A stretch of 64,000 nucleotides of DNA. Source: Paragyromitra xinjiangensis (lineage: Eukaryota > Ascomycota > Pezizomycetes > Pezizales > Discinaceae). The position numbers and the translations under genes are program-made. The stretch lies in NCBI GenBank assembly GCA_038503065.1, contig JBCAMK010000005.1, positions 930,001 to 994,000 on the forward strand, written 5' to 3'. Shown here piece after piece: positions 1-11,214 of this stretch; within the stretch, counting starts at the first letter, position 1, and each line of letters starts with the position of its first letter. The notes below the pieces were generated by a model, which saw only the letters and a list, made by a program, of their open reading frames with translations, did not search any database and was not told where the DNA came from.

Positions 1-2406
1 GGGCTTCGTCGGACTACAACTTGATCTAAATGCCCACAACCCAATTCCCTTTTCATAAATCGAGGGCGCCTCTTCTAAATACTGCATCAGCGCCCATTGT
101 GTTTCTAAGGGCTCAATGCGAATACAGGTTAAATAATAGATATCTGAAAGAGCCGACAATAAATTTCAGGCGTCCGAAGAATGCTTACATCATCCAACTG
201 ATCAGGTTCTACATACAAGCTGAGTTAATAAGTCCCTATAACTTTCTCATCCTTCATGGTGTTGATATACCTCTATCTCGACAACTAACTAACCACTAAG
301 TATCATAAAAATTCTGCAGTGTCGAAGGTAATCACCTCTAAAATCTCGTGTTTTCCGATCTCCCAACTCCGAAGAAGCAACAGCCAAGATCATAGCAAGG
401 ATTTGTACCGCCCTCTAGAGAGTATATGTAGTAGAGCGACAGAATGGCAGACGTCCCACTACTCCCTAGATGGAATTTGTTTTTATGTTGTTCAGGAAAC
501 GTTCTGTGTTGGAGCTATTTTGATAACCTGAGGAATGATCTATCAGCACCGTACTTTGTAGCGGCAGTGATAATATAGTATAAAAGGTCTCTTTAGTGTA
601 GCCATAGTTTTGATAGAGTTTTAAGGTCCTGTGTGGGTAATAAATTTTTATGTAACAGCCACACTCTGGTCTATGATAGGTATTAGAACGATGTCATGAC
701 CGCTACCCTAAGCCCTGATCCAGGAAATAACTCGTCTACTGTGGTTGGGATTCCAGAAGGTTGTCCCAGATAATCTCATCCGAAAACTTTGGTTAATGAG
801 TTATGTTCAAATTTCCCAGCCCCAACCGACCCTTTCCCCGGTTTTCATTTATCATCCGCCGAACAAAGGCAGTTCTTCGTGAATTTCCTCGGTTTAGCCT
901 CTTATCTGAGACCGCAATACTTTGTGGGATGTATGGCACTAAGCCCCATTCCTTGTCATCAAACACTCAATGCCCCTTTCTAACTCTTCTTTTGAAGGCT
1001 ATCGGCTTTTTAATATCTCGAGTCGACGTACTGTAGTCCATGTTCTCTCACTTTGGTCCTTGTTCATCCCCCCAAGTGAGCTCTCACTAGCTCATACTAT
1101 ATAATATCCAGGTTTATATTCTCGCGTGCTCTCAATATTCCGGTCGCTTCTTGGATGCTGTTGATAGTGTAGGAAACTGATATAATGTGGCTAACCAAAC
1201 CAGCCCCGGTCCTTCCCACACAAGCTCTACTTGTCAATAAGGACTGGTGAATTTTTTCAAGCCGTTTTTTTTCGTGAGAAGGATTCCTGCAAATGCGCAC
1301 CAGGATGACTTAAACCAGCCAACGCTCTCGATAGCTCGGCACGATCAAATGACTGAGAGTTTAGAATGTGGTATCTATGGTGGATAATCCTTCTACGTGT
1401 TAGTCAGGTTTACTATCTCATGAAGATTACATTACCAACGTAGTATTAATTCTTATATCTTAGCGGATCCAAAGAAATGATATTGTCTGGGCTATGACTA
1501 TTAAGGCCAAGAAATTTTGTTTAAGTTAATATTTCAGGAAGAACCGTTATATTCCCTCAAACAACAATAATGTTGCAGTACCGACCGATAAAGGATGGAA
1601 ACGTCATAGCTACATGTTGGCGATAAATTCGCCGGATGAGAATAACCATCGGACTTCAGTAGTGTAAATAGATCAATCGGGTGGGTAAGGTCGAGAACAA
1701 TCTCGATAGGTTTATGTTTCCATCCATGGAGGTAATGTCGGAAATTGAGCGGCAGAAATGGATGAACAATGAAATAACTAGGAGCCACGGACGGATAAGC
1801 TGGAAAGTTCATGAAATGTTTACAGTCTCACCTGAACGCCCTGTAGACTAAATGTTAGTGCTAAAGCTCCCTCGTTCAGGAACAAACCTACACAAGTTGG
1901 TGGAAATACGGTGGATTTCTTATTCTGGATTGATGGAGAAGCTTCGTTGAATGAGGTGTTTTTCGATTTCAGAGTTTGCTGTTAGATAAAGGGTAGCGGT
2001 TGCTGGTTTTTGGTCCCTAGTGCTAGCGTTGTGCTTATTTCTCGTCGGGGCATGCTCAATAACTCCCTGGGACATTACGCTTACTTCTGGGCATTTCTGA
2101 AATCTCCTCAATCAATCATCCACAGTCCGTAAAAGGAAAGAAGAGCTCAAGTCCTCCACTACAGCTCTTTAGCACAGACAAAAACCCCGTTTATAAGCGT
2201 GCCGCGTACGTGCCCATCGTGGTGCACCTACCTCCTCAATCTAATCTCTCGGCCAGCTCACCAGGTCAGATTACCGCGATGTACACACCCTTCAACGTGC
2301 TCTCAGCTCTTTTCCATTCAACCATTGTAAAGCCTGCTTCCATCCGCTAAATTCTTTCGTTTCTATCTAGCCCAAGATCAACCTTCATCATTCCAAGCCA
2401 GTAGCT
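1..2406. other. Gene-poor stretch upstream of the first gene
   Basis: I see no supported gene here. Open frames are short, overlap on both strands and show no splice structure or recognisable domain. The last 200 bases (about 2200-2406) become pyrimidine-rich and look like the promoter and leader of the gene starting at 2407. Confidence 0.6.
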
Positions 2407-3143
2407 ATGCCTCCTAAACGCAAATCCTCTGCTTCCGCTTCCACCTCTTCCTCCTCAAAAAAGCCTAAACCTCCTCCCACCGTGATTCTCGGCAAAGCTG
2501 CTCTGACCTCGCTTTCGGAAGGTGAAACTCTCGACGGGAGCCAGGTTAACGACCTCGTGGCTTACATCCAAACCCTCGAGAACCGAATTGGAGAATATCA
2601 GAAGGCCGCAACTTCTCTCAACCACAAAGGCGGGAAAGAGCTGTCGGATTCCGATATCGTAACTGAGGCGGAGAGATTGAGAGGGATCGTCGAGAGGGGT
2701 ATCGTGAAGCTCATGAAGGTTGGTATTCGCTGTCAGAATAAACTTTTGGGATGAAATACCGCTGATATGATCGTGAAATAGTGGAAACCGTCTTGTAAAA
2801 CTGGCTCAGCGGCCTTCTCTTTTGAGGGTATGTGCAGTACCCCAGCTATTATGGCCAGCTTCCTGGGGCTGGACAAGCCGGAAGACGTTACGAAGTTTAA
2901 AGCGAAGAGGTATGTCTCCTTCTAACTGCTAGTTTTGGGTGACCTAACCAATTATGTAGATACACCTCTGAAGAATTCGAAGAGAAGGTCATCCTAGGTG
3001 AGATCCGTGGTAGTGTACGCTACAGTTCGCTCTACCTAACCGGTAACGTAAACCTGCGTTGGAATAGCGAGACGGGGGAGTATAAATTCACGGGGAAGTA
3101 TGGGCAATATGGCACTGGAACAGCAGCGAAGAAGGATGCTTGA
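2407..3143 (+). CDS. Conserved-looking small hypothetical protein, three exons
   Basis: Exons are 2407-2718, 2782-2909 and 2960-3143, giving 207 residues. Introns are GT-AG, 62 and 50 nt, and the frame stays open across both joins, which supports the model. The N-terminus (MPPKRKSS) is basic and serine-rich, then proline-rich, like a nuclear localisation tail. Residues about 40-100 are predicted helical (a DLVAYIQTLENRIGEYQK-type stretch), possibly a short coiled coil. The C-terminal 100 residues include the segment MASFLGLDKPEDV and end in a glycine/tyrosine-rich piece (KYGQYGTGT). I do not recognise the family. The leader is CT-rich and the ATG is the first in this frame. The gene is convergent with ERG7 downstream. 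Function is unknown; a nuclear protein is only an inference from the basic tail. Confidence 0.75.
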
Positions 3144-3775
3144 ATGCATTCAACCAATTCTTTTCTGTTCTTTTTTCACTTCAGAAAAGAATCCCGCGAG
3201 GCTAGATAAATGGAGGAAAGCTCTCTTGATGATTGGAAGGATCTTTGGTTTAGATCTCTACAAGTATTGAGAGTAACTTGTTGCGTAATTTTATTTCAAT
3301 CAAATAAAGCTTTCTTCTGAGATCATCTAACTACACATTCTCGATCGCCACACTCCAAAAGAGTGGGTATTATTTAAGTAGATAAGATTGGATTTCATGG
3401 GAAGAATTTCTGATAAGGGGCTCTGAGCTGTGTGAGCTGGTTGCAGCTTTGTAGCTAGTAGAGCTTAAACTTGGAGGATGATACCTTAAATAGCCCTAGG
3501 AATTTCTATGTGTGGCTTTGAGGTTTAGGATACTATATTTGCTTGGTAGCAACTCTCTGGAACGAGGACTTTAGGGTTACGAATTACTACTTTCAGCCAT
3601 GCACTCAGGAATCACATGAAGTCACTCGCCCTATCTCTCAAAGCAATCTTCTCATTCAAGTATAAAACGCCTAGATTAAACACAGGTATTACATTACTAT
3701 TTGTCCTCATTCAACTCATCTCTATTCGTCATTCCACTTTCTGCAAGTGCCCCGTCTAAGAATAACCAAATTAAT
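3144..3775. other. Convergent intergenic region with 3' ends of two genes
   Basis: A 632-base spacer between the + strand hypothetical gene and the - strand ERG7. It contains AT-rich, polyadenylation-like sequence (AATAAA near 3302) and no open frame worth calling. Confidence 0.6.
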
Positions 3776-6111
3776 CTATGCAAGCTCCGGGTTACCATAT
3801 TGTTTCGCGAACATGCCGAGAGCTTTAATAGTGAAAGTGAATTTATAGTTCGGGTATGAAATCATGCTATCCCATCTGTCAGTACATCGCAACAATTCAC
3901 TCTTGGGACAAACTCACCAGCTCTTGTTGAATACCCCTTCAATTGCCTCTTGCTTCCATTCACCATTTTGTTGTTGCCGTGCCATAATCAACTATTCCAA
4001 CACCGTCTATTAGCAATCATCCCGTAAGCCCCACGCAGAACTCACGACACACATACCTTAATACCTCTCTCAATAGGCGTTCTATCCGGATAGTCCGCGT
4101 TCATCAACGCAATACACGCCCACGCCGTATTAACAACCTGACTCTGTTTATGATGCACATAAACCTGGCTCTCACTACTCTTATAGCTCTCCCCCCACCC
4201 ACCATCCTCCATCTGCTTACTCAACAAGAACTCGCACGCCTTCTTCACCGTACTGCTACTCTCATACCGCTCCCCAACCGACCGCAACGACTCCGTCGCA
4301 AACATCGTAGCATACGTGAAACAAATCCCCCAAGACCCATACCACGACCCATCCGACCGCTGCGCAGTTTTAATCCACTGCACCGCCCTCCGCACCACAT
4401 TCTCAATCTTCGTCGCCCGGTACCGCGGATACATCTTCTTAAACTTACTCAACGCCATAACAACCGCAGTCGTACACTCAGGGTACTCATACTCGATCAT
4501 AATCCCACCAAACACCTCAGCCGCATTCAGAGCCTCGAGCCACTTCCCCGCACGGGCGAGCTCATAGGTCCCGAACCCGCCATTCGCATTTTGCATAGTG
4601 AGCAACACGTCGACCGCATCCTGAAGACGCTCCTCAGAGATCAGCTGCGGCATGTTGGGGATTGCCTGGAGCATGAGTACGGATTTAAGTGCCTCGGAGG
4701 TAGTATCAGAGACAGTGTACCCCTGTGTACGTTTCGAGAACGGCCAAGCACCTTTACGTTGCTGACGGTATGCTTTCTCTTGCTCTGGGACGTCAGCGCG
4801 GATTTGCTGCGTTTTAAGGAATTCTAGTGCTTTGATGAGCATATTCCGGTACTGAGGGTCTTCGGCGATACCACATTCGATGATGGCTTGGATGAGGAAG
4901 GAGGTGTCCCATACTTGGACACCGTCGGTTCCGTTAACGAGCATGCCCTCGTCCTTGACCCAGAAGAAATCGCGGATAGTCTCCCGATGCGCACGCACGG
5001 CGATGGAGTCTTCGCCTTCGGCGAAGTAGCGTGCGATGAAGTTGAAGGGGTTGTTGACGGGGCCGAGACAGCAGTATTCAGAGGCTTCGTCTTCGCGCTT
5101 GATGAGGTCGTAGACGTGGGCTCGGGCGATTTCTTGGACTTTGTTGGGACAAAGGTAGGAGCCCCATACTGTGAGGATGTTGTTTAGTGCGTCCAGGAGC
5201 TTGGTGTGAGGGTGGTAGATGTCGTCTGGTGCGACGGTGTTGCGGTGTTGTGTGAAATTGATTGTTTTGTAGTCTTGAGTGTAGAGCTCTTCGCGGAGTG
5301 AGCGGGTTAGGTCGTTTTCGGGGTGGGAGCGTCTTAGTGAGTACATGTAGGACATTGCGAGGTAGACTTGACGGTTATGGCACCACCATCTCCATGGGTG
5401 AAATGGGATCCAGTTTGGGAGGAGCCAGAGTTCTGGGGGGATGGGGTTCATTCCCTCCCAGCCGTAGCAGCCCATAAGCGCTAGTAGAAACTTGCCCCAG
5501 TGTGGGGAACCTAGTGCGCCGCCGAGCTTGTGGAGGCAGTTTCTTGCTTTTACGGCGACGGGGTGGTTTGGGTCCATGCCGAGGATGCGTAGAACGACGT
5601 AGTTACAGGCGGTACCGAAGACGGTGCTGTGCCCTTCGATGTGTAGGCCCCAGCCGCCGTTGTCGGGGTTGGCTCGTGCGGCGAGGTAGGCGGTGATTTC
5701 GATCCTCATGTGCTCGGGGATGGGCGTGTTGGTGACATAATAGGCAACGACTACGGCGGGTATGAGGAACATGGGGCCGCCGTATTCACAGGCCCATTGA
5801 CCTTCGGAGAGTTGGAGCTTGGAGAAGAAGGAGAGACCATTTTGTGCAGCTTCGAGTGGGGTGTGAGGTGTTGGGAGGTCAGGGAGATTCTAGTAAGGAG
5901 ATGTTAGCTAATTTGCTTAGAAGGCGAAGGCTCAGAAACGTACAGTGGGGAGGCCGAGATGGTATTTGTCTGCTAGTGATTGAGGCCATGCTGCGATCTC
6001 TTCATCCGTAGTGAGATATTCCCACGTCTGTCGGCCGTCTTCAGTCTTGAGACGCCAGCGGGTGTAGTCGGTCCTCGGAATAGTAGCGGAAGTGGGTATT
6101 TTTTCAGCCAT
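3776..6111 (-). CDS. ERG7: Lanosterol synthase (2,3-oxidosqualene cyclase)
   Basis: Cyclises (S)-2,3-oxidosqualene to lanosterol, the first sterol of the ergosterol pathway, on ER or lipid-droplet membranes. Exons on the minus strand are 6111-5944, 5889-4057, 3991-3918 and 3866-3776, giving 721 residues, close to the usual 730 or so. The first ATG (MAEKIP) is used; the codon three upstream in frame is GTG. Visible family features are the repeated QW-type motifs (DNGGWGLH, NGGFGTYE, DGSWYGSWG, DGGWGESY), WWCHNR near residue 220, CFTYATMF, and the C-terminal VFNKSCMISYPNYKF block rebuilt across the last intron. The catalytic acid motif reads SDTTSE: Asp near residue 451 is present, but the following residue is Thr, where the common form of the motif is DCTAE. 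Frame and length argue for a functional enzyme. Confidence 0.96.
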
Positions 6112-7269
6112 TTCGAACACACAAATACTTCCCGGGATTCAAGAAATTGACAGAATACAGGAAGGAGTGAAGATATTTGTACGAAACGGAAAAGACGCAA
6201 TTGTGCTAGTTGACCTCGGAACCCGAAATGTGTTACAATTGCATCCGTGTTGTTCAGGGGCAGCGGCATATCCCGTCATGCACACAGGGATGGAAGGTTT
6301 GCCAAGACCGCAAACCCTGATCATGACATTGCACTCGCTTTCTCTTAGGAACACCAATGTGTGATAAGAGCTTTCACGAGCTATTATCTCCATTCAATTC
6401 CTTGTAATTCAGGAAATAAGTCATTTGGATACCCCACCGTCGCCGCACTATCGCGGAAGCACATGCATAGCGTCGAGCTGCGTGTCATACAAGGATCACC
6501 CGTACTCTATCGCTCTTCCGGGGACCGGAACTCCGGTAGGAATGAAGTATCAGGCCATTGCTCTTCTCTGCACGGATAGGTTACTATCCGTCGTATCAAC
6601 ACTTTCTTACGTAGTTTTATTGTCCGAATTTGCGGCGGGGGGGTACAATTACATCCTCCTACGAACCACGAGATCACGTGATGGCGCGTTAGCTGAAGGA
6701 TTGGCCGATGGAAATCTTACGTGGATTATGTAAAGAGCGGGCGAGTGATTCAACGTGATGGTCAATAACGGCTACCTTATGGCCGAAAGGGTTGGCACTC
6801 ATTTACGCTTTAGGAGTGCTACGGTGGAGGTCAAATAGAGACTTTTATTAAACTAAATTTTGCTGTTACATTTAAAGATGGATTTGTTTGGAATTGTGCT
6901 GTTCTGTCCTCGGAATCGGGTGGACATGGAATACGGGAGAGACAGAAATGTCAAGCTTCTCATTGTCCATACTATTTTGCTGCTATCTACCTTAGGAGTA
7001 GGCAAAGAAAGTTAATTGGTTTGCTACCATTATATAACAGACCCTTTCCTTATAGAGAAATGCCAACCCTTACTGGTGGCTTCAACAACACGTTTGGGCG
7101 GCTCTAATCTTGATTTATCAGACCTCAAATCACGGTCCCAAGGCGAGTATCTCATACCGCACAGCGTTTATTAAGCCCACTAGTTCTACAACCTCACCTA
7201 AGAATTGACAACACATCCCCTCCAACATTCATCGCACTATCCTTTCATTTCACTTCCATCCACATCCTG

Positions 7270-8110
7270 TGCACCATAATCGAAAGTCATTTCCTCTAAT
7301 AGAGAGATTCACCCTCTACCACTTCAACAACCTTTCACCCAAGAACTTAACGGAAAAATCCATGTCAGAACCACCATCGAACATGCCAACGCTATTAACG
7401 AGGAGCAATCGACACTGTCACAGCTCGCAGATGGACCAAGCTTTGATATTTTCCAGATGATAACGACAGCAATTCCAATCCCGTTTCAAACAATCCTTTG
7501 GGGAACCTTTATCAGGAAGCGGAGAGATATTTACATCAGATTTATTTACGTTACAACCTTACTTGACAAAGCTAGGTTTCTCCCAAGTTTGAGGAAAACT
7601 TGAGTACGTTCATTACTCAAAGCGTAATCACCACCCGCGCGGTATTAAGAGCTTGGTTATCTAGATTACCCTGTATTTAGTTTTAGAGTATTCCTCGGGG
7701 CACAAGTCTATCTTTGATCCACTGTCTCTCTTTATTCGCCTACCGCTAATACTTTGAAGACGCAGACAGAGCATTAAATCCGGATACGACAGCTCCGGCA
7801 ACTCCCCCACCTACCCCATAATTGGGATTACGGATGAGGGAATCATTAATATCAATGGACCAGCAAGAAAAGCAGAGCAAATCTACAAACTTCATTCAAC
7901 GAAGAAATTCGAGAGCGAGAACCATGGGAACAGCTGCTAGAAAGAAGTTATTAACTTCCATAACTTCAGAAACGAGTCCGTGGGGAATACCCAAATCTAC
8001 CCTCTCAATTTCTACCATTGCTCTCCCTCACTAGAGAGGAGATTGATATGCTCCGAAGTTTTCAGCCTTATAGCTCAGAATCCTTGGAGGGAGGTTATTT
8101 GCGTTAAGAC
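7270..8110 (+). pseudogene. Decayed protein-coding relic of unknown family
   Basis: Several protein-like segments lie in order on the + strand in different frames, broken by stops and frameshifts. The first, about 7285-7600, reads through EHANAINEEQSTLSQLADG and FQMITTAIPIPFQTILWG. The next, about 7575-7680, contains KFEENLSTFITQS and RAVLRAWLSRLP. An acidic and proline-rich stretch follows (EDADRALNPD, TPPPTP). The last, about 7890-8110, contains EIREREPWEQLLERS, a gap with two stops, then PNLPSQFLPLLSLTREEID. Residue composition looks coding (amphipathic, leucine and glutamate rich) but no single open frame spans it. A CT-rich leader-like tract precedes it at 7190-7270. I cannot name the family; reading it as a dead gene is an inference. 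Confidence 0.4.
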
Positions 8111-8985
8111 TGCAGTTGGGTATCAGGTATTTGCGATATGCTATCCTCAGGAGACACTATATTAGATATGTAAGTGATTTCCTGGTCCCTCGTTTATAGT
8201 CCTACTGACGTTAGGCACGAAGTGGGTAGCGGGATTAACAAACTCAGGGAGGAATTCCTTATCGTTCCAGGCATCTGGGCCCCACAAGTCACCCAAAATT
8301 CCCCAAGTGGCTATTTAAGCTAGAAACAACACGGAAATGGAAGGGCCTTTCATGTTGTTGTCTTCCAGGCGGAAAGAGATACTTTCATCAAGGAGGAAAT
8401 GATTTGGTGAGGCGAGCGGGATTGAGAAAATAGGCTGGGAGGCCGGTAAACGTATCTGAACATGAAAGAGAACGTCTATCATAGACGCCATATATACGTT
8501 TTATATGTGGAGGCAGGATATATAGAGATGCTAAAGTAAGTAATTATATATGGGAAACCGACTAGCACTACCTGCGTGCATTAGTCTAAAAAGTGGTATT
8601 GGGACATAGTCTTCTGATAACGCTCCTCCACTATGATCCGGCGTTTTCGTTTCGGCTGCGTTCTGACCTCCCCACTCTATATTCTAGGGGTTACTAGCTA
8701 TAGTGCACAGTGCGCCGGGGCTGTGAGATATAGATATCGAGCTCGAACCTACTAGGTACCCAGAATACCTCCTAATGATTCGGAGACGTTTGGAAAGACT
8801 TAAACATCGAATGCAAGAGAATCTTGTATAATCAATATGAAGTAGCCACGATTGGACAAATCGAGAAGCCAGAATATTATATCTTCTGTTGAATACTATG
8901 GATCGGGGGGCAGAGAATACTTAATTGATTGACTCTTGACTGTGGTACAGGCCCAAATTTATAGACGGGGTCCGCAGACTAGTAC

Positions 8986-9428
8986 ATGAATGACTTTTTA
9001 CCTCTGATGTCCTCCCCACTAGGGTCTACTGATGATACCCGACTAGGAAGCCCATTTCAATATCTTCAGCGCTCGTATTATCGAGTGATAAATCATGATC
9101 CTGATGTTAGAGTGCTCGAAACTGACACCCGTAGCTCAGTTCAGAGACTTCTACCCCTATATATAATTCTTAAATCAATTAGAGAGATGAAACCTCAGGT
9201 AAAAATGTAGATAGCCATAGCAAAAATTCCGTAGCACTTCTAGAGGCTGTGAACCTTGGTATGCTATCTTCTATGAAACTACAGCTAGAATTTACCTCCA
9301 ATTGCAAACGAAGAGCTTTCCAGCCTTATTTAAGAAGCTATTTCAACAGCTCGCCTTTAATGGTTAGTGCTACCAAAAGGAATATTGGAACTCTGCAGAT
9401 CTACGAGGATATGTTCGAGCATAAATAA
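8986..9428 (+). pseudogene. Possible frameshifted coding relic
   Basis: An ATG-led frame (8986-9210, 74 residues, containing RLGSPFQYLQRSYY) runs into a second overlapping frame (about 9186-9428). The second contains SVALLEAVNLGMLSS and FQPYLRSYFNSSP and ends at TAA. Together they would make about 145 residues with one frameshift. There is no recognisable domain, so this could be chance. Confidence 0.2.
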
Positions 9429-9613
9429 ACCATCTGATTATTTAGAGTACCACCAAGTGAGGTATAAACATATATCGCGCTATACCAGGTTTATTTATAC
9501 ACCAGCCTCACCACCAGCCTCTTGCCCCTTCTAGTTGTGGCTTGTAACTTCATAAAAGCCACTAGAAAAAAGAAAACCTCCGGTAAGTCTATTCAAGCCA
9601 GCTGTCAACTTCT

Positions 9614-10246
9614 TCATGCAGCAGCAAGCAATCCATAAGCTGTCCAACCAGCCCAGATAGAGTGGACCGTTACGATGCCCCAAAATGGCTCTTGCGTATA
9701 CGCACCCGAGAACCGGCTCCACGTATAGAACGCTGGTGCAAGGGTATGAAAGAGCAGGAAGGTACTCCCAACGATCCGGCCAACCTCGGTTCGGCGGATA
9801 TGGTACTTTCGGAGACGATAGCACATAATGATGTATGGGAAGAGGAGAGTTGTGTATGTGCGCAGAAAGAATGCGCTCGAAGGGCACGAGAAATCTTCGC
9901 GGTTGGGCCAGAAGAATGTTGATAGGGTTATGAAGGCGTATACATCGAAAGATTGCACCAAAAGTGCAGACGTGTACAGAGCACGGATGTGGAACGGGTT
10001 GGGAGGTTGGTTATCCTGATTCGTTCGACTATTAGCAAGTGGCTTCTTGAATAATTTAGAAGAATAAGCGTACCATGTTTGATTCTTGGGGGGTTCGGTG
10101 AAGATAGTTCGGTGATGGATGAGGAAGTGTTGTGTCTGGTTGACAGCAAATTTATGCCAGTTCCCATAATCAGTCAGCGGTACGTATTTACTCGGATGAT
10201 TGGCTAAGTCCGGTATCTCCGGGGTACTTATATATAGTGTCGGCAT
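9614..10246 (-). CDS. Fungal membrane protein with about four helices, function unknown
   Basis: Single exon of 210 residues from ATG at 10246 (MPTLYISTPEIPDL). The first 85 residues are soluble. Then come four hydrophobic segments: about 87-112 (TSALLVQSFDVYAF), 124-145 (TLLFPYIIMCY), 154-176 (IVGSTFLLFHTLAPAFY) and 187-210 (WAGWTAYGLLAAA, which ends the protein). Basic loops (RLRKYHIRR) sit between helices 2 and 3. I do not recognise a named family; the layout resembles small uncharacterised integral membrane proteins of ascomycetes. It lies about 350 bases downstream of the secreted-protein gene on the same strand, with no sign of shared function. Confidence 0.65.
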   Translation of the reverse strand: MPTLYISTPEIPDLANHPSKYVPLTDYGNWHKFAVNQTQHFLIHHRTIFTEPPKNQTWYAYSSKLFKKPLANSRTNQDNQPPNPFHIRALYTSALLVQSFDVYAFITLSTFFWPNREDFSCPSSAFFLRTYTTLLFPYIIMCYRLRKYHIRRTEVGRIVGSTFLLFHTLAPAFYTWSRFSGAYTQEPFWGIVTVHSIWAGWTAYGLLAAA

Positions 10247-10593
10247 AACATTGCAACGACCAGTAGCCTATGGCAGCGTTTTTCCAGTGTAACGTTGAGT
10301 AATGATAATATCTACAGGTTTAGGTCTGAGATTATGTGTATCGACCCATTTCTAATTCACGCTAGGCTTCTTTTTGGGGTGATCTCACCTTTGAAAAAAA
10401 ATAATTAAATGCCCATCTCCAAAAATTCTAACTCGCTCATCGCTCAAGTCCTAGCAAAAAATCAAAGAGATCTAATACACAAAATTCTCCGCCACCTCAA
10501 AAATTACGACAGGTCATAGTCCATCTTGCCCGTTCCAAAACCGTTCCCGAGACTTTCCTACCTATCTAACTATAGATGAAAGAAGTAAACCAG
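10247..10593. other. Short spacer between two minus-strand genes
   Basis: 347 bases that would hold the promoter of the membrane protein gene and the 3' end of the secreted protein gene. There is an A-run near 10394-10405; nothing else is seen. Confidence 0.5.
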
Positions 10594-11214
10594 TCAAGAA
10601 TATCCGCTTCTAAAAAGGTTAATAACAGAATCGTATTCTGGGGCATAGTCAAAAATAAACTTTCCTCCAACTCTAGGTACCCCACCGACTGTCCTCACAC
10701 AGTCACTAGCAATAAAAGACGCGATACTTCCAACAGTGAAGCAATTGAAGCTATATGTCTTTGGTTTTGAGCATATCCCTACTCCCGCCGTTCCCCATTG
10801 TGAGACTGTTGTACAAGGTTTACCGCCATGTTGTGGGCAAAGGATGTCTCCGTTCCCTCTCACCCAACCCGCCAGTGCAACAGCATCCACCCAGTATGGT
10901 GACGCATTGCTGGTTTCGCAAACTACATCTGTTATGGCGCTAGTCCGTAGTTTGTCTCCAGAAGATGTAGTGTTGGAAGGATCGAGGTAGGTCCCTCTTA
11001 TACTAGCGAAGATCTTCAAACGGGCTGCAGCGAGAGCGGCGGTGCTATTGGGTGGTTCGATAGCAGGGATTTTTCCCCATATAAGGTCCAGCTTGGAATT
11101 AGAGAAGGCTGAAACAGAATCGGGGCTGCGTGCTTCCTTCAATTTGACTGGAGAGGTAGCTACATAGCTGCTGTAGAAGAAAACACTCAAGATAGTCAAT
11201 AAGAGGATCTGCAT
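10594..11214 (-). CDS. Small secreted cysteine-containing protein (effector-like)
   Basis: Single exon of 206 residues. The N-terminus (MQILLLTILSVFFYSSYVA) is a typical signal peptide of about 19-20 residues, and no other membrane segment follows. The mature part has six cysteines, all in the second half, in contexts VVCETS, ILCPQH, KPCTTV, GICSKP, FNCFTV and SDCVRT, with a glycine-rich end (GGVPRVGGKF). The spacing C-x(n)-GGKPCTT-x(n)-GVGIC-x(n)-C-x(n)-C-x(n)-GG recalls an uncharacterised class of ascomycete secreted proteins. It is only vaguely like the Ecp2/Hce2 fold and I do not assign it there. Likely extracellular; role in host or microbe interaction is inference from size, signal peptide and cysteines. 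Confidence 0.75.
   Translation of the reverse strand: MQILLLTILSVFFYSSYVATSPVKLKEARSPDSVSAFSNSKLDLIWGKIPAIEPPNSTAALAAARLKIFASIRGTYLDPSNTTSSGDKLRTSAITDVVCETSNASPYWVDAVALAGWVRGNGDILCPQHGGKPCTTVSQWGTAGVGICSKPKTYSFNCFTVGSIASFIASDCVRTVGGVPRVGGKFIFDYAPEYDSVINLFRSGYS

Larger units (their letters stand above)
6112..9613. other. Gene-poor stretch with decayed coding fragments
   Basis: No intact gene seen. 6112-7150 includes the ERG7 promoter side and unremarkable sequence. About 7270-8110 and 8986-9428 carry protein-like but interrupted frames, listed separately. 8150-8980 is AT-rich with short palindromes (for example CGTCTATCATAGACG near 8472) and nothing else supported. Confidence 0.5.

Noticed and set aside
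4150..4827. 225-codon + strand frame opposite ERG7
   Set aside because: It is the antisense shadow of a well-supported exon, rich in Arg/Leu/His/Pro as expected from the complement of coding DNA.
10594..11214. Assignment of the secreted protein to the Ecp2/Hce2 family
   Set aside because: The cysteine spacing matches only loosely and the typical early Cys-Gly motif is missing.
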